This document shows, in pieces, positions 37,274-46,216 of a stretch of DNA of 64,000 nucleotides (the first letter of the stretch is position 1; each line of letters opens with the position of its first letter). The DNA comes from Pseudoalteromonas piscicida. GTDB taxonomy: Bacteria; Pseudomonadota; Gammaproteobacteria; Enterobacterales; Alteromonadaceae. The notes under the pieces were generated by a model. The model had not been told where the DNA came from and did no database searches. It saw only the letters and a list, made by a program, of their open reading frames with translations. The translations under genes and the position numbers were made by a program. The stretch lies in contig NZ_CP011925.1 in the NCBI RefSeq assembly GCF_000238315.3, positions 186,001 to 250,000 on the forward strand. Reading direction: 5' to 3'.

Positions 37274-37810
37274 TTATTCTGCTCTTAGCTTGGCTGTTAA
37301 AACATGATCTTCCCATTTTCCAGCAATGCGCAGATATTGCTTAGCATAGCCTTCTTGTTCAAAGCCTAGTTTTTGCAACACTCTCGCGCTTGCCACGTTG
37401 CTAGGCATATAATTTGCCATGATCCTATGCATGTTTCGCTGATCGAACATATGTGAGATTGCAGCTTCTAAGATCTCGGTCATATAGCCTTGACCCGCAA
37501 ATTGTGATGCTATGGAATAGCCTAAATAACAAGCTTGAAACGGACCTCGTGCAACTTGGGTGAAGCTGCATAGCCCAGCTATCTGAGGCCGTTCTGGCAA
37601 TAACGCAATAAAGTGATAAGCGGTATCGGATCGTGCGGCATGTTCGGCTTGCTCTGCATGACCCAACCAATAGTCCATTGAGTAGTAGCTTTCTGGTCGA
37701 GACGGCTCCCACGGTGCAAAGTAATCGCGATTCTCTAAGTGATAAGTAACAAGCTTCTCAGCATACTCTGAAGTGAGTGCAACAAGTTTTGTTCTTGCTG
37801 TACGGATCAT
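37274..37810 (-). CDS. RimJ/RimL-type N-acetyltransferase
   Basis: A 178-residue GNAT protein of the RimJ/RimL branch, which acetylates protein N-termini, antibiotics or polyamines. Signatures are YLGYSIASQFAGQGYMTEILEAAISHMF (Q/A-G-x-G loop) and HRIMANYMPSNVASARVLQKLGFEQEGYAKQYLRIAGKWEDHV. Its ATG overlaps the stop of the upstream paralogue by 4 bases, indicating a two-gene operon with coupled translation. Confidence 0.9.
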   Translation of the reverse strand: MIRTARTKLVALTSEYAEKLVTYHLENRDYFAPWEPSRPESYYSMDYWLGHAEQAEHAARSDTAYHFIALLPERPQIAGLCSFTQVARGPFQACYLGYSIASQFAGQGYMTEILEAAISHMFDQRNMHRIMANYMPSNVASARVLQKLGFEQEGYAKQYLRIAGKWEDHVLTAKLRAE

Positions 37811-38340
37811 ATCCTCAATAATCCAAACTTCTCGTCATCTACCCACTCGCCGTTAATTTGGAAGTTATGTTTTAGCGTGCCTTCAAGCTCAAATCCTAGT
37901 TTTTTGAGTAGATGGTGAGAGGCATGATTTCCTTGGGTAACGGTGGCGATGAGCTTGTGGTAATTACATTCGTGCAAGGCAAAATCAATGACTGCTCTAG
38001 ACGCTTCAAAGGCGTAACCCTTTCCTTGAAATTCGGGAGAGAGCATAAAACCTAACTCGGCCTGTTGAAACGGTGTCCACATACTTAAAAATCCGTGTAG
38101 CCCGATTGGGGTCGCTGTGGCCGTTTCTTCAATCACTAAGGTGAGCCAAGTGTTATCTTCTTTGTTCCACTGCCCAAGTCCGGCGCTTAAACCATGGTTA
38201 AATTTATCACGCAGCGTAGCTTCATCGGTAATTTCACCGACGAAACGCATGACATCTGGTTGTTGATGAAGTTCTAACCAAAGCGGCCAATCTGTATTAA
38301 GTATGGGTCTTAAGGTAAGTCTTTCTGTTGTGAGCTGCAT
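37807..38340 (-). CDS. RimJ/RimL-type N-acetyltransferase, first gene of a pair
   Basis: 177 residues from the ATG at 38340 (AAAGGAC upstream). It has the family opening TERLTLRPIL, motif A LGFMLSPEFQGKGYAFEASRAVI, and motif B HKLIATVTQGNHASHHLLKKLGFELEGTLKHNFQINGEWVDD. It is paralogous to, and overlaps, the downstream gene at 37274-37810. The two together may act as a heterodimer, but this is inference. Confidence 0.9.
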   Translation of the reverse strand: MQLTTERLTLRPILNTDWPLWLELHQQPDVMRFVGEITDEATLRDKFNHGLSAGLGQWNKEDNTWLTLVIEETATATPIGLHGFLSMWTPFQQAELGFMLSPEFQGKGYAFEASRAVIDFALHECNYHKLIATVTQGNHASHHLLKKLGFELEGTLKHNFQINGEWVDDEKFGLLRI

Positions 38341-38402
38341 GTAAAGTCCTTTCGCTTTGTTAACTTTCACTTATTAAACATGTACGGCCAGACTATCACA
38401 AA

Positions 38403-39131
38403 TTATTGATTTATCACGTTTCTTATTTCTTCAATTAAGGCAATGCTCGCCTCATTGTCACCGTGAACACATAAGGTATCGGCGCGCAAGGAAAGTGACT
38501 TCCCACTTGCAGTCGTGACACTGCCTTGCTGGTGTAATTGCTTAACTTGCGCAAGTAGCGCTGATTTGTCATGCACTGCGCCCGCTTCAGAACGGGGAGT
38601 AAGTAAGCCTTCATCAGTGTACAGCCTATCGGCAAAGGCCTCAAAAATCAGTGATACTTTATAGTCGTCGGCGAGTTGTTGGTGGTTTGCTTGTTGCGCA
38701 GTGGCTAGCACCATCAGCTTAAGCTCACTTGGGTAGTGTGAAATGGCCTTGATAACACAGCTTAATAACCTTTGTGACTTCATCATATCGTTATAAAGCG
38801 CACCGTGTGGTTTTACATAACTTAGCGTCAAGCCTTGCACCTTTGCCATCCCTTCAATTGCGGCAATTTGGTAATGTAAGGCGTTGGTGATCTCTTGCTC
38901 AGAGAGTTGCATTGAGCGGCGGCCAAACCCTTGGCGGTCTGGATAGCTTGGATGTGCGCCAAGCGTCACTTGATGCGTGTTGACCAGCTTGAGTGTTTGC
39001 GCGAGTACATCAGGATCTCCTGCGTGAAAGCCGCAAGCGACATTGGCCATGTCGATATGTGGCATTACGTGTTCGTCTAACCCCATTTTCCAAGCGCCAA
39101 AGCTTTCACCCAAGTCGCAATTTAATAACAT
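38403..39131 (-). CDS. pxpA: 5-oxoprolinase subunit A (LamB/YcsF family)
   Basis: 242 residues matching PxpA, a subunit of the prokaryotic ATP-dependent 5-oxoprolinase that opens 5-oxo-L-proline to glutamate together with PxpB and PxpC. Signatures are LLNCDLGESFGAWKMG, HIDMANVACGFHAGDP, LGAHPSYPDRQGFGRR, VKPHGALYNDM and the C-terminal LCVHGDNE. AGGAAAT precedes the ATG. It is the third gene of a compact operon after the GH3 and DUF1445 genes. PxpB and PxpC are not in this window. Confidence 0.93.
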   Translation of the reverse strand: MLLNCDLGESFGAWKMGLDEHVMPHIDMANVACGFHAGDPDVLAQTLKLVNTHQVTLGAHPSYPDRQGFGRRSMQLSEQEITNALHYQIAAIEGMAKVQGLTLSYVKPHGALYNDMMKSQRLLSCVIKAISHYPSELKLMVLATAQQANHQQLADDYKVSLIFEAFADRLYTDEGLLTPRSEAGAVHDKSALLAQVKQLHQQGSVTTASGKSLSLRADTLCVHGDNEASIALIEEIRNVINQ

Positions 39132-39140
39132 GCTTATTTC

Positions 39141-39941
39141 CTACTTCGTTACTGCAAGTTCTAAATCTTGTCTATCTGTCACCAATAAATGGTGTGGACT
39201 ATTCATAATACAAAACTCAGGTGCCGCTTTTGCTATGGCTAACTGAGCTGTCAGGCTGGAACCCCAAAAAACCGGAAGCTGCCCCTCTTTACAAGTCAAT
39301 GGCTCGCCAAAGTTAGGCTTGCTAAGATCTTTGATCCCAACCTCATTTGGCTCACCAAAATGAAGTGGCAACGCATAGGGAAGTCGGCTCAGTGTTGCCG
39401 CTTGAATGGCACTAATAAGATTTAGCTTGGTTAATGGGCGCATCGCCAATATTTGATTCGCCTCGTACTTATCTACTGAGTTGCAAGATAAATTACTGAT
39501 GTAGAGTGGTAAAGGCGTGGTTGGATTCGCCGATGGCGGGTTGATTCCATACTGCGCGAGTAAGTTGTCAAATGAAAGATAACTGGCAAAAGCAAAGGTA
39601 ACTAAGTCGTCGCGCCAGTGCTCTTCTATATTATGGCATTCTTGAACGAGCTGGCCATGTTTTAAAATCTGATACTTGGGGAGGTGGTAGCGAATGTCTA
39701 TATCTTTCCCTAAAGTGTCAAAGTTGAAATTGCCCGGCTCGCTGGGCGGAATAATCAGCTTGCAAACAGATTGATTACTCTCACAAAAGCGAAAGAATGA
39801 ATATGCTTCGCTATGTGGCAAAATAATCACATTACATTGTGTGAACCCAGGCACGAACCCTTTAGTAGGACCCGTATAATCACCATCCTTGATCATTTTT
39901 CTTATTGCATGAGGTGCACTTAAAGAAGCACTGGGATCCAT
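39141..39941 (-). CDS. DUF1445 / YcsI-family protein (D-glutamate cyclase or hydro-lyase-like)
   Basis: 266 residues from the ATG at 39941 with GGAGG 5 bases upstream. The opening HAIRKMIKDGDYTGPTKGFVPGFTQCNVIILP is typical of the DUF1445 family. Members are homologous to the N-terminal part of vertebrate D-glutamate cyclase, which converts D-glutamate to 5-oxo-D-proline, and are often encoded beside 5-oxoprolinase genes, as in Bacillus ycsI. Here it lies 12 bases after the GH3 gene and 9 before pxpA. Catalytic activity of this protein is inferred. Confidence 0.85.
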   Translation of the reverse strand: MDPSASLSAPHAIRKMIKDGDYTGPTKGFVPGFTQCNVIILPHSEAYSFFRFCESNQSVCKLIIPPSEPGNFNFDTLGKDIDIRYHLPKYQILKHGQLVQECHNIEEHWRDDLVTFAFASYLSFDNLLAQYGINPPSANPTTPLPLYISNLSCNSVDKYEANQILAMRPLTKLNLISAIQAATLSRLPYALPLHFGEPNEVGIKDLSKPNFGEPLTCKEGQLPVFWGSSLTAQLAIAKAAPEFCIMNSPHHLLVTDRQDLELAVTK

Positions 39942-39953
39942 AGATTCCTCCAA

Positions 39954-41801
39954 TTAGTGGTTTACTGTAACAGGCAGTGAACCTTCCGCTTTCGCTATTC
40001 CCAAAATCACTTTGGCCAGCGCCGTGTAGGCAGGCCCAGCTACTTTTTTATCATGATTTACGTCTACATTATAAGCATAACTTGCTAATACTGCGTTACT
40101 AAGAGGACCAAAGGTACTAATTTCGTATGGTGCTCTTAGGCTGATAAATAGCTGCTTTTTACCCTGTTGCTGACCGTATTGCAGTAATGCTTTCAGCGCT
40201 TCGGGTTGTACATTACGCGCCACCCCATGCTCTCGTAACTTTTTCACATCGTCCATGCCGCCAATTTCTACTGCACTTTGTGGTGGTGATGCATGTGCGG
40301 CGATTATCACGTCGGCCTGTTTAATTGCATCATGTGCAATGTCCGGGTCGTAGGCTTGTAGGCTTGTACAAGAAAGTGTCAGCGAGTTTTTGCTGTATGT
40401 TTGTAATGCTTGCTCCAGTGCAAAACATTTTTGTCTGTCAGGCATGATAAGCTGAACAACTTGTGCGTTATCTCTGAGCGGTAATACCCCATCGTTTTTT
40501 ACTTCGGTGATAGCCGCTAGTGCAAGCTCTGCTTCTAAACGACGATGGCTTGGATTGCCCAGCGTTGAATTAGCAATGGCCAAAGAAGCGCTTGATTGTG
40601 GCAGCTTTGACTTGATCTTAGCGATACGCGCCATAGAACTGCTAAGTTGTTCTTGGTTTAGTTTATTGGTCTCAAGCGCGTCAGCTAGCTGAGCCATATA
40701 TTGCTCAAAGCGTTTGATGTCTGCACGATTGCGAATAGCAATAGGCATTAGCGCGATATCCACGCCAGCATTAAACGTTTCAATTGTCGCATCGACTGGA
40801 TTAAAAAAGTCGCTGATCCCAGCCATATCTAGCGCATCGGTGACGGTCACGCCTTGGTATCCCAGCTCGTGTCTTAGTAGTTGTGTCATGATCTGAGAAG
40901 ACATAGTCGCAGGCCTTATCATGCTCTCACCTTGAGAGTTAACGACTCTACTGTTGTCGAGCGCCGGATATTGAATATGGGCAGTCATTATCATGCCGGG
41001 AGGCGATGCTTTGATTATCTCGGCAAAGGGCAATAAATCTTGCTGGTTTATTTTGTCGCGGTCGTGATCAACACGAGGTAGTCCCGTGTGGCTATCAACA
41101 TGTGTATCACCGTGGCCAGGAAAATGCTTTAGCGCAGAGAGAACACCTGCGGCCTCAAATGCTTTTACCTGAGCAAGACCTAATTTGGCGACCACTTCCG
41201 GATTTTCCGAGAATGAGCGCACATTGATCACCGGATTGTTCGGGTTGCTGTTCACATCCACCGTTGGGGCGAAGTTTACGTTGATCCCTAAGATATTTAG
41301 CTCCTTTCCAATTGCGCTTGCCACTTTGGTTGCGTAAATATCGCCCTGTTTTGGATAGGTTGCCCCTATAATCATATTGCCGGTAAACGACGTTGCTTGT
41401 TCACGGTTTATTCGCGCAACACGACCACCTTCTTGATCGATGGCAATAAATAAAGGAAGTTGACTTTTACTTTGTTGTGCCGCACTTTGCAAAGCATTGG
41501 TTAGACTGACGATTTGCGCGGTGTTTTGCACATTTTCGGCAAACAAAATAGCGCCGCCGATGTCGTATTTACTAATTAATTCGGACAGCTCAGGCGGTAA
41601 AGTTGTCATCGCTGCTCTACAATCTCCACTAGGCTTTTTGCTTTCACCGCAGTAATAGCGGAAATCGAGCATAAGCTTTTGTCCAAGCATTTGCGAAGTG
41701 GTCAGTGGCACTTGTGCTGCTGTTGCGTGAGCTGAAGTGATGAAACTCATGAATGTGATAGTTCCTAAAGTAGTGAGCAAAGATAATAATCGCACAATCA
41801 A
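39954..41801 (-). CDS. Exported GH3 beta-N-acetylhexosaminidase (NagZ/YbbD-like)
   Basis: About 615 residues. The GH3 catalytic domain has FIAIDQEGGRVARI, the His-Asp dyad loop KHFPGHGDTHVDSHTGLP characteristic of NagZ-type enzymes, and the nucleophile Asp in VTVTDALDMAGI. An additional C-terminal alpha/beta domain makes it the two-domain form found in exported Bacillus NagZ, not the 340-residue cytosolic form. The signal peptide (LLSLLTTLGTITFMSFITSAHA) requires the TTG at 41801 or GTG at 41795; the internal ATG at 41750 would destroy it. It likely removes GlcNAc from muropeptides or chitooligosaccharides in the periplasm. First gene of the GH3-DUF1445-pxpA operon. Confidence 0.88.
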   Translation of the reverse strand: MIVRLLSLLTTLGTITFMSFITSAHATAAQVPLTTSQMLGQKLMLDFRYYCGESKKPSGDCRAAMTTLPPELSELISKYDIGGAILFAENVQNTAQIVSLTNALQSAAQQSKSQLPLFIAIDQEGGRVARINREQATSFTGNMIIGATYPKQGDIYATKVASAIGKELNILGINVNFAPTVDVNSNPNNPVINVRSFSENPEVVAKLGLAQVKAFEAAGVLSALKHFPGHGDTHVDSHTGLPRVDHDRDKINQQDLLPFAEIIKASPPGMIMTAHIQYPALDNSRVVNSQGESMIRPATMSSQIMTQLLRHELGYQGVTVTDALDMAGISDFFNPVDATIETFNAGVDIALMPIAIRNRADIKRFEQYMAQLADALETNKLNQEQLSSSMARIAKIKSKLPQSSASLAIANSTLGNPSHRRLEAELALAAITEVKNDGVLPLRDNAQVVQLIMPDRQKCFALEQALQTYSKNSLTLSCTSLQAYDPDIAHDAIKQADVIIAAHASPPQSAVEIGGMDDVKKLREHGVARNVQPEALKALLQYGQQQGKKQLFISLRAPYEISTFGPLSNAVLASYAYNVDVNHDKKVAGPAYTALAKVILGIAKAEGSLPVTVNH

Positions 41802-41918
41802 TAATAAACGCTGAATAAAATTGCCTACACTTTAACACTGATTTAGAAGCGACTACAAAATGCTTTCTATTAGGCGATAACAGCATAAATGAAGCACAGA
41901 TTTTAAAAGGAATAAAAA

Positions 41919-42263
41919 ATGAACAACCATATAAACTATGTAGAATTAGCAGCAAAAGACTTAATAGCAACACAAGCTTTCTTCGAGCAGGTGTTTGATT
42001 GGCAATTTGAATCTTACGGGCCAGATTATATTGCGTTTGCAAACTCAGGCCTTGACGGCGGCTTTTTCCGAGCCGATGTGTCTTCTAAACAAGCGCAAGG
42101 TGGAGCGCTCGTAGTGTTGTACAGCGATGAATTGGAAGCGGTGCAAAGCAAAGTAGAGCAAGCAGGCGGAGAGATAAGCAAGGCTATATTTGAATTTCCT
42201 GGCGGTCGTCGCTTTCACTTTATTGAGCCGAGCGGCAATGAATTTGCGGTGTGGTCTAAATAA
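41919..42263 (+). CDS. VOC-superfamily protein
   Basis: A 114-residue single-domain glyoxalase-fold protein: NYVELAAKDLIATQAFFEQVFDWQFESYGPDYIAF and GGRRFHFIEPSGNEFAVWSK. It has the short lineage pattern of proteins annotated as glyoxalase/bleomycin resistance-like, acting on an unknown small molecule. AAAAGGAATAAAAA precedes the ATG. It is divergent from the GH3 operon with a shared 117-base promoter region. Confidence 0.85.
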   Translation: MNNHINYVELAAKDLIATQAFFEQVFDWQFESYGPDYIAFANSGLDGGFFRADVSSKQAQGGALVVLYSDELEAVQSKVEQAGGEISKAIFEFPGGRRFHFIEPSGNEFAVWSK

Positions 42264-42610
42264 CCTGAGCTTAAAAATAATTAGTTAACACATCCCTTAT
42301 TCAAACCTCAGCTTAAATAACCAAACGGTGTGCTGTAAAGCCCCTTTACAGCACACGTAATACAGAGGTTTTGCTGCAATAATCTTTCGTTTTCAGATCA
42401 GATAAAAACTTGAATTCGTTGCTATTGTGAACAATAGTTATTAAACACTGATGCAAACATCTCTTTGTGTTTGATACCTACTTATTGCGTAATCAGCCAA
42501 TAGACTTATCTAATGGGTTTAGGTTTAGCGTAGAAGTGCAGGTGGCAAGGGCAATCATTGTACAAAACACCGCTAAATGCATCATCACCATACTTAGGTT
42601 TGATTAGGCA
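42264..42610. other. Intergenic region between VOC and GGDEF genes
   Basis: 347 bases without a gene. The main structure is the strong hairpin at 42328-42356; the remainder is AT-rich, and the promoter of the GGDEF-EAL gene presumably lies between 42400 and 42600. I see no regulatory motif I can name. Confidence 0.4.
42328..42356 (+). terminator. Strong hairpin after the VOC gene
   Basis: GTGTGCTGTAAA (42328-42339) and TTTACAGCACAC (42345-42356) make a perfect 12-bp stem with a 5-base loop. There is no clean T run, so it may be a processing or stability hairpin. Confidence 0.6.
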
Positions 42611-44836
42611 ATGAGACGGATATTCTTAGTTGTTGGTATTTTACTCTCCTTAACCATGCTTATGGCCGATAAATTGGGCCTATACTTACTGTCACCTGTT
42701 ACTTATATCATCATCAGCGCTTTAGTTTTTTTGTTTGTCGCGCTGCTTTGGTGGCAAGCACAAGATACTAATAAAATTATGGTTGATGATGGCTCTACCG
42801 TGCCACAAATGGTATTAGACAGCGACGGCGTTATCCTACAAGCCAATGACCAAATGCAATCCATACTGGGTGTTGGCAGCTCAGTAATAGGGTTAAAACT
42901 TGAAAATTTAATCGCGGTGAGCGGTAACATCCATAGCGAGGGCAAGAGTGGTGCAACAAGCATGTTCGAAGCGCTCGTAACGCAAAGTTATGGTAATTGC
43001 ACGACCAAACACAGTGGCAAAGTTATTAGTCCTGTTGCTTTACCAATTAAAGTCGCGGGTACCGTTACAGGATATCTCTGTTATTTTAATACTAGCAACA
43101 GAGAAAATCGCCTCGCTCAGGCACTAGAAGAAGAAAAAGAATTGCTCGAAGTGACGCTGAGCTCTATTGGTGATGGCGTGATCTGTACAGACGTAAATGG
43201 CGTGATCACTTATATTAATCCAGTCACAGAAGCCATTCTCGCGATGTTAAATGAAGAAGTGGTCGGGCGGCGATTTGATGATGTTATGTCTATGTATCAC
43301 GAAGAAACCAAAGCTTCGGTGAATAAATTTCCTGAACTTTGTCTAAAGCAAGGCCATACCATTTGTTTACCTGAACTCACTTCCATTACCAATCATCTTG
43401 GCCTTACCTTTGCTATCCAAGATTCCTTCTCACCTATTATAGCTAAAGATGGCAGCTACCTAGGCACTGTAATGGTCTTTCAAGATGTGACAGAGTCGAG
43501 ATTAATGGCGAAAAAAATGAATCACCTTGCCCATCACGATGCATTAACTGGGTTACCCAATCGCTTATTGCTGCATGACCGTTTAGTGCAGGCATGTAAA
43601 CGAGCTAAGCGCATGAGTCACCAGTTTGCTTTGGTATTTATTGACGTCAACAAATTCAAAAAAATTAACGACTCACTGGGACACGATTATGGCGACTTAT
43701 TACTTAAAGAAATTGCGAGTCGATTAACTCAGCAAATTCGAGGATGCGACACCGTTGCCAGAATGGGAGGCGATGAATTTGTGTTACTCATTGACGGGAT
43801 CCAAGATAAAAAATATGTACGTAAGGTGGTGAGTAAAGTATTGAGTAGCGTTAATGGACAATATTGTTTGCGCCAAGTGAGTCTAAAAGCCACGGTGAGT
43901 GCTGGCGTTGCAATTTACCCTGATGATGGTGACAACACGGAAGCTTTGCTAAAGCATGCTGATACCGCAATGTATCGAGCTAAAAAAGCCACACAAACGG
44001 AGTTTCAATTTTATAACGCACGCCTAGATCACGAGTCGGAGCAGCGTTTAGTGCAAGAAAGTCGGATCATTCAGGGGTTAGATAATCGAGAGTTTATTCC
44101 TTATTATCAGCCTATTGTCGATGCGCATACCCGCAAGATTAAAAAACTTGAAGTGCTCGCAAGGTGGCAGCAAGATGAACAATTGTTGGTACCTGAAGAC
44201 TTTTTTGAAGCGGCATGTGATGGCGATCTGATGGTAGAAATTGGGCAACAGCTCAGAGCACTGGCCTTTCAGGCGATGAAAACATGGTTTTACGAGTACG
44301 ATAATCTTGTGGTTAGCTTTAATTTTTCGCTTGCTGAACTCACCAATAAAACAGTAATAAAAAACTTTATGGAGCAGGCTGCGCAACATCAGTTGCCATC
44401 TCGGCAAATTGAAATAGAAATCAAAGAAGTTGACCTGATAGAACTACTTGATAAAGCACCGGAAGTGATGGCGGAATTAGAGCAAACCGGCATGCGGATC
44501 TCAATTGATCATTTTGGTGTTGGGCATACCAGCATGCTGTACTTGCAAAAGCTCACGTTTGAAACCATTAAAATTCCACCAGCTTTCCTTGCGACCCCTC
44601 AGTCTGTTGCCTCACAAAATGATATTGCAAAATTGATTGTACAGATGGCAAAGAGCTTGGATGTAGAATGTGTAGCGGTAGGTGTTGAGACCGCGTTGCA
44701 AGCTAAGTCTCTTAATCTCAATGGCTGTCACCTTATCCAAGGCAACCACCTTTTTGCTCCCGCTCCAGAGTCCGAGATCACCCCTATTCTCATTACCCAC
44801 ATGAGCGTAGAGCGGCGCAGATTAGGTCAAAATTAG
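42611..44836 (+). CDS. PAS-GGDEF-EAL protein with intact cyclase and degenerate EAL domain
   Basis: 741 residues: two N-terminal membrane helices, a divergent PAS (about 65-160), a second PAS (about 180-295), GGDEF (about 300-465) and EAL (about 480-735). The cyclase site MGGDEFVLL is complete and the inhibitory site RGCD lies exactly five residues before it, so it should make c-di-GMP under product inhibition. The EAL domain is degraded: EVL for EAL, DHFGVG for DDFGTG, and the KxD motif reads KIPPAFL; phosphodiesterase activity is unlikely and it may bind ligand or partner. Length and order match the family. Confidence 0.92.
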   Translation: MRRIFLVVGILLSLTMLMADKLGLYLLSPVTYIIISALVFLFVALLWWQAQDTNKIMVDDGSTVPQMVLDSDGVILQANDQMQSILGVGSSVIGLKLENLIAVSGNIHSEGKSGATSMFEALVTQSYGNCTTKHSGKVISPVALPIKVAGTVTGYLCYFNTSNRENRLAQALEEEKELLEVTLSSIGDGVICTDVNGVITYINPVTEAILAMLNEEVVGRRFDDVMSMYHEETKASVNKFPELCLKQGHTICLPELTSITNHLGLTFAIQDSFSPIIAKDGSYLGTVMVFQDVTESRLMAKKMNHLAHHDALTGLPNRLLLHDRLVQACKRAKRMSHQFALVFIDVNKFKKINDSLGHDYGDLLLKEIASRLTQQIRGCDTVARMGGDEFVLLIDGIQDKKYVRKVVSKVLSSVNGQYCLRQVSLKATVSAGVAIYPDDGDNTEALLKHADTAMYRAKKATQTEFQFYNARLDHESEQRLVQESRIIQGLDNREFIPYYQPIVDAHTRKIKKLEVLARWQQDEQLLVPEDFFEAACDGDLMVEIGQQLRALAFQAMKTWFYEYDNLVVSFNFSLAELTNKTVIKNFMEQAAQHQLPSRQIEIEIKEVDLIELLDKAPEVMAELEQTGMRISIDHFGVGHTSMLYLQKLTFETIKIPPAFLATPQSVASQNDIAKLIVQMAKSLDVECVAVGVETALQAKSLNLNGCHLIQGNHLFAPAPESEITPILITHMSVERRRLGQN

Positions 44837-44949
44837 TTTTGAAGGTTCTTGTTGGTGCATAAATCCAAGTGCACCACCTGCTATCTGCCTAACACTTCGT
44901 TAATTTCTGGATGAGAAATTATTAATTCTGAAAGCTAAGCTCAGAGCGA

Positions 44950-45531
44950 TTAATTGTCTTTCTCACTAGCAGGGCCTCTTGCTGCGGCTTTTTTCGGTGT
45001 TGTTAAATTATCCGGAAGCATGGTGTGAAATGGATTTGATTGGTTATATATAGCGGTATTTTCAAGTGAATAACAGTCATTTCGACTTTCTTGTTCTTGA
45101 GCAATGACTTTTTCCAGTCTTACTTTTTCAATTAGCCTAATGTCATACAATTCTGATATTTGATTCGTGCTATATCCAAGCGCCGAGAGTTTCTTAGCGG
45201 TTATTATCCAGTCGAGCGCTTCATACGTATTAGAAGGTGCTTGCTTTCCTTCCCACGGAACTATTTTTTGCTTTAGTGGTATTTCATAGTTTCGATATTT
45301 TTCCCCAATGATTGCGCCAATGAGTAATGATACTGAAAATATTGCAATTAATGCACCGAGTAAGTTAAGTTTCTGCTTAGTCGGTGAATTAACCTCAATC
45401 TTAATAACGCCAAAAATAGTACCTAATAAAGCAGCGACAACCGCAAAAAAAGAAGCAACGACTGGGGTATTTGACGCGCCAATAAAGCACCCCAGTACTA
45501 AGGCAAATATACTATATCCTATATATATCAC
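44950..45531 (-). CDS. Membrane protein of unknown function, second gene of an orphan pair
   Basis: 193 residues starting with GTG at 45531, with three predicted membrane helices in the first 80 residues (YSIFALVLGCFIGASNT, VASFFAVVAALLGTIFGVI, LLGALIAIFSVSLLIGAII) and a soluble C-terminal half with conserved-looking ALDWIITAKKLSALGYSTNQI. It follows a small Cys-rich exported protein gene by 16 bases, probably as an operon. I do not recognise a family. Confidence 0.6.
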   Translation of the reverse strand: MIYIGYSIFALVLGCFIGASNTPVVASFFAVVAALLGTIFGVIKIEVNSPTKQKLNLLGALIAIFSVSLLIGAIIGEKYRNYEIPLKQKIVPWEGKQAPSNTYEALDWIITAKKLSALGYSTNQISELYDIRLIEKVRLEKVIAQEQESRNDCYSLENTAIYNQSNPFHTMLPDNLTTPKKAAARGPASEKDN

Positions 45532-45547
45532 TTTCTAATGCCTGCTT

Positions 45548-45850
45548 CTATTTACAGCGCTTGTTACAGCGTTCTTTACAACGCTCGTAAATAGGGCCGC
45601 ACTTAGAAGAGTTGCTACCTTTGAGGCAATCTTTTCGAGATTCATCACAATTGTCAACACACTCACTCCAGTCACACGAAGGAGGAGTTCTACTTGTTGA
45701 CGACACCAAGTTTAAATGAATTGGTTGCTGATTGTTGATAAGTAAATTATCTAGTTCAACTTGAGTTTGAATGGAAGGCTCATTTGTAGTTTGAGTTGCC
45801 AATGCACAAGCACTGAATACTAGTATAATTAAAGTGGATAATACTTTCAT
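45548..45850 (-). CDS. Small exported cysteine-rich protein
   Basis: 100 residues with a signal peptide (MKVLSTLIILVFSACALA, possibly a lipobox FSAC) and a C-terminal 42-residue module holding eight cysteines spaced in pairs (C-x4-C-x3-C-x6-C-x8-C-x6-C-x3-C-x3-C) ending in CKERCNKRCK. It is likely disulfide-bonded and periplasmic or secreted; the strongly basic tail is notable. TAAGGAATT precedes the ATG. It is co-directional with, and 16 bases upstream of, the membrane protein gene. Function unknown. Confidence 0.65.
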   Translation of the reverse strand: MKVLSTLIILVFSACALATQTTNEPSIQTQVELDNLLINNQQPIHLNLVSSTSRTPPSCDWSECVDNCDESRKDCLKGSNSSKCGPIYERCKERCNKRCK

Positions 45851-46216
45851 AACAGAATTCCTTATCGTTAATTGTACAAAAATTCAGGTTAAATACCCAC
45901 TGCAACCCGCAAGCTAACGAAGCTTTCACCTTGTTTATATGCGCAAGTGGGGCGGCTCATGAAGGCGTTTTTTATTTCCTTATGAGTCTATGGTATGTAG
46001 TTCTAAAAATTGCAATTGTCAAGTAACAGAATACAGCAATTTACTACATTGAAATTATAACCTTTGGCGATATTATCTTTTGCCTCTTAGTATCAAAAAG
46101 TTACTTCTCTTTGTTTATTTGCTTAAAAATATTCCTAAAACTTTCCCTTCGTTCGTTTATAGATTTACAGAGCTTCACTCACTTGCTCTGCCAACAACAA
46201 GAATGAAGGGAATACC
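45851..46216. other. Intergenic region upstream of the chitin-locus TonB receptor
   Basis: 366 bases without a gene. CGTTTATAGAT at 46154-46164 resembles CGTTTACATAGAT at 51326-51338 upstream of the second GH20 gene and might be a shared promoter part; otherwise only AT-rich sequence is seen. Confidence 0.4.
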
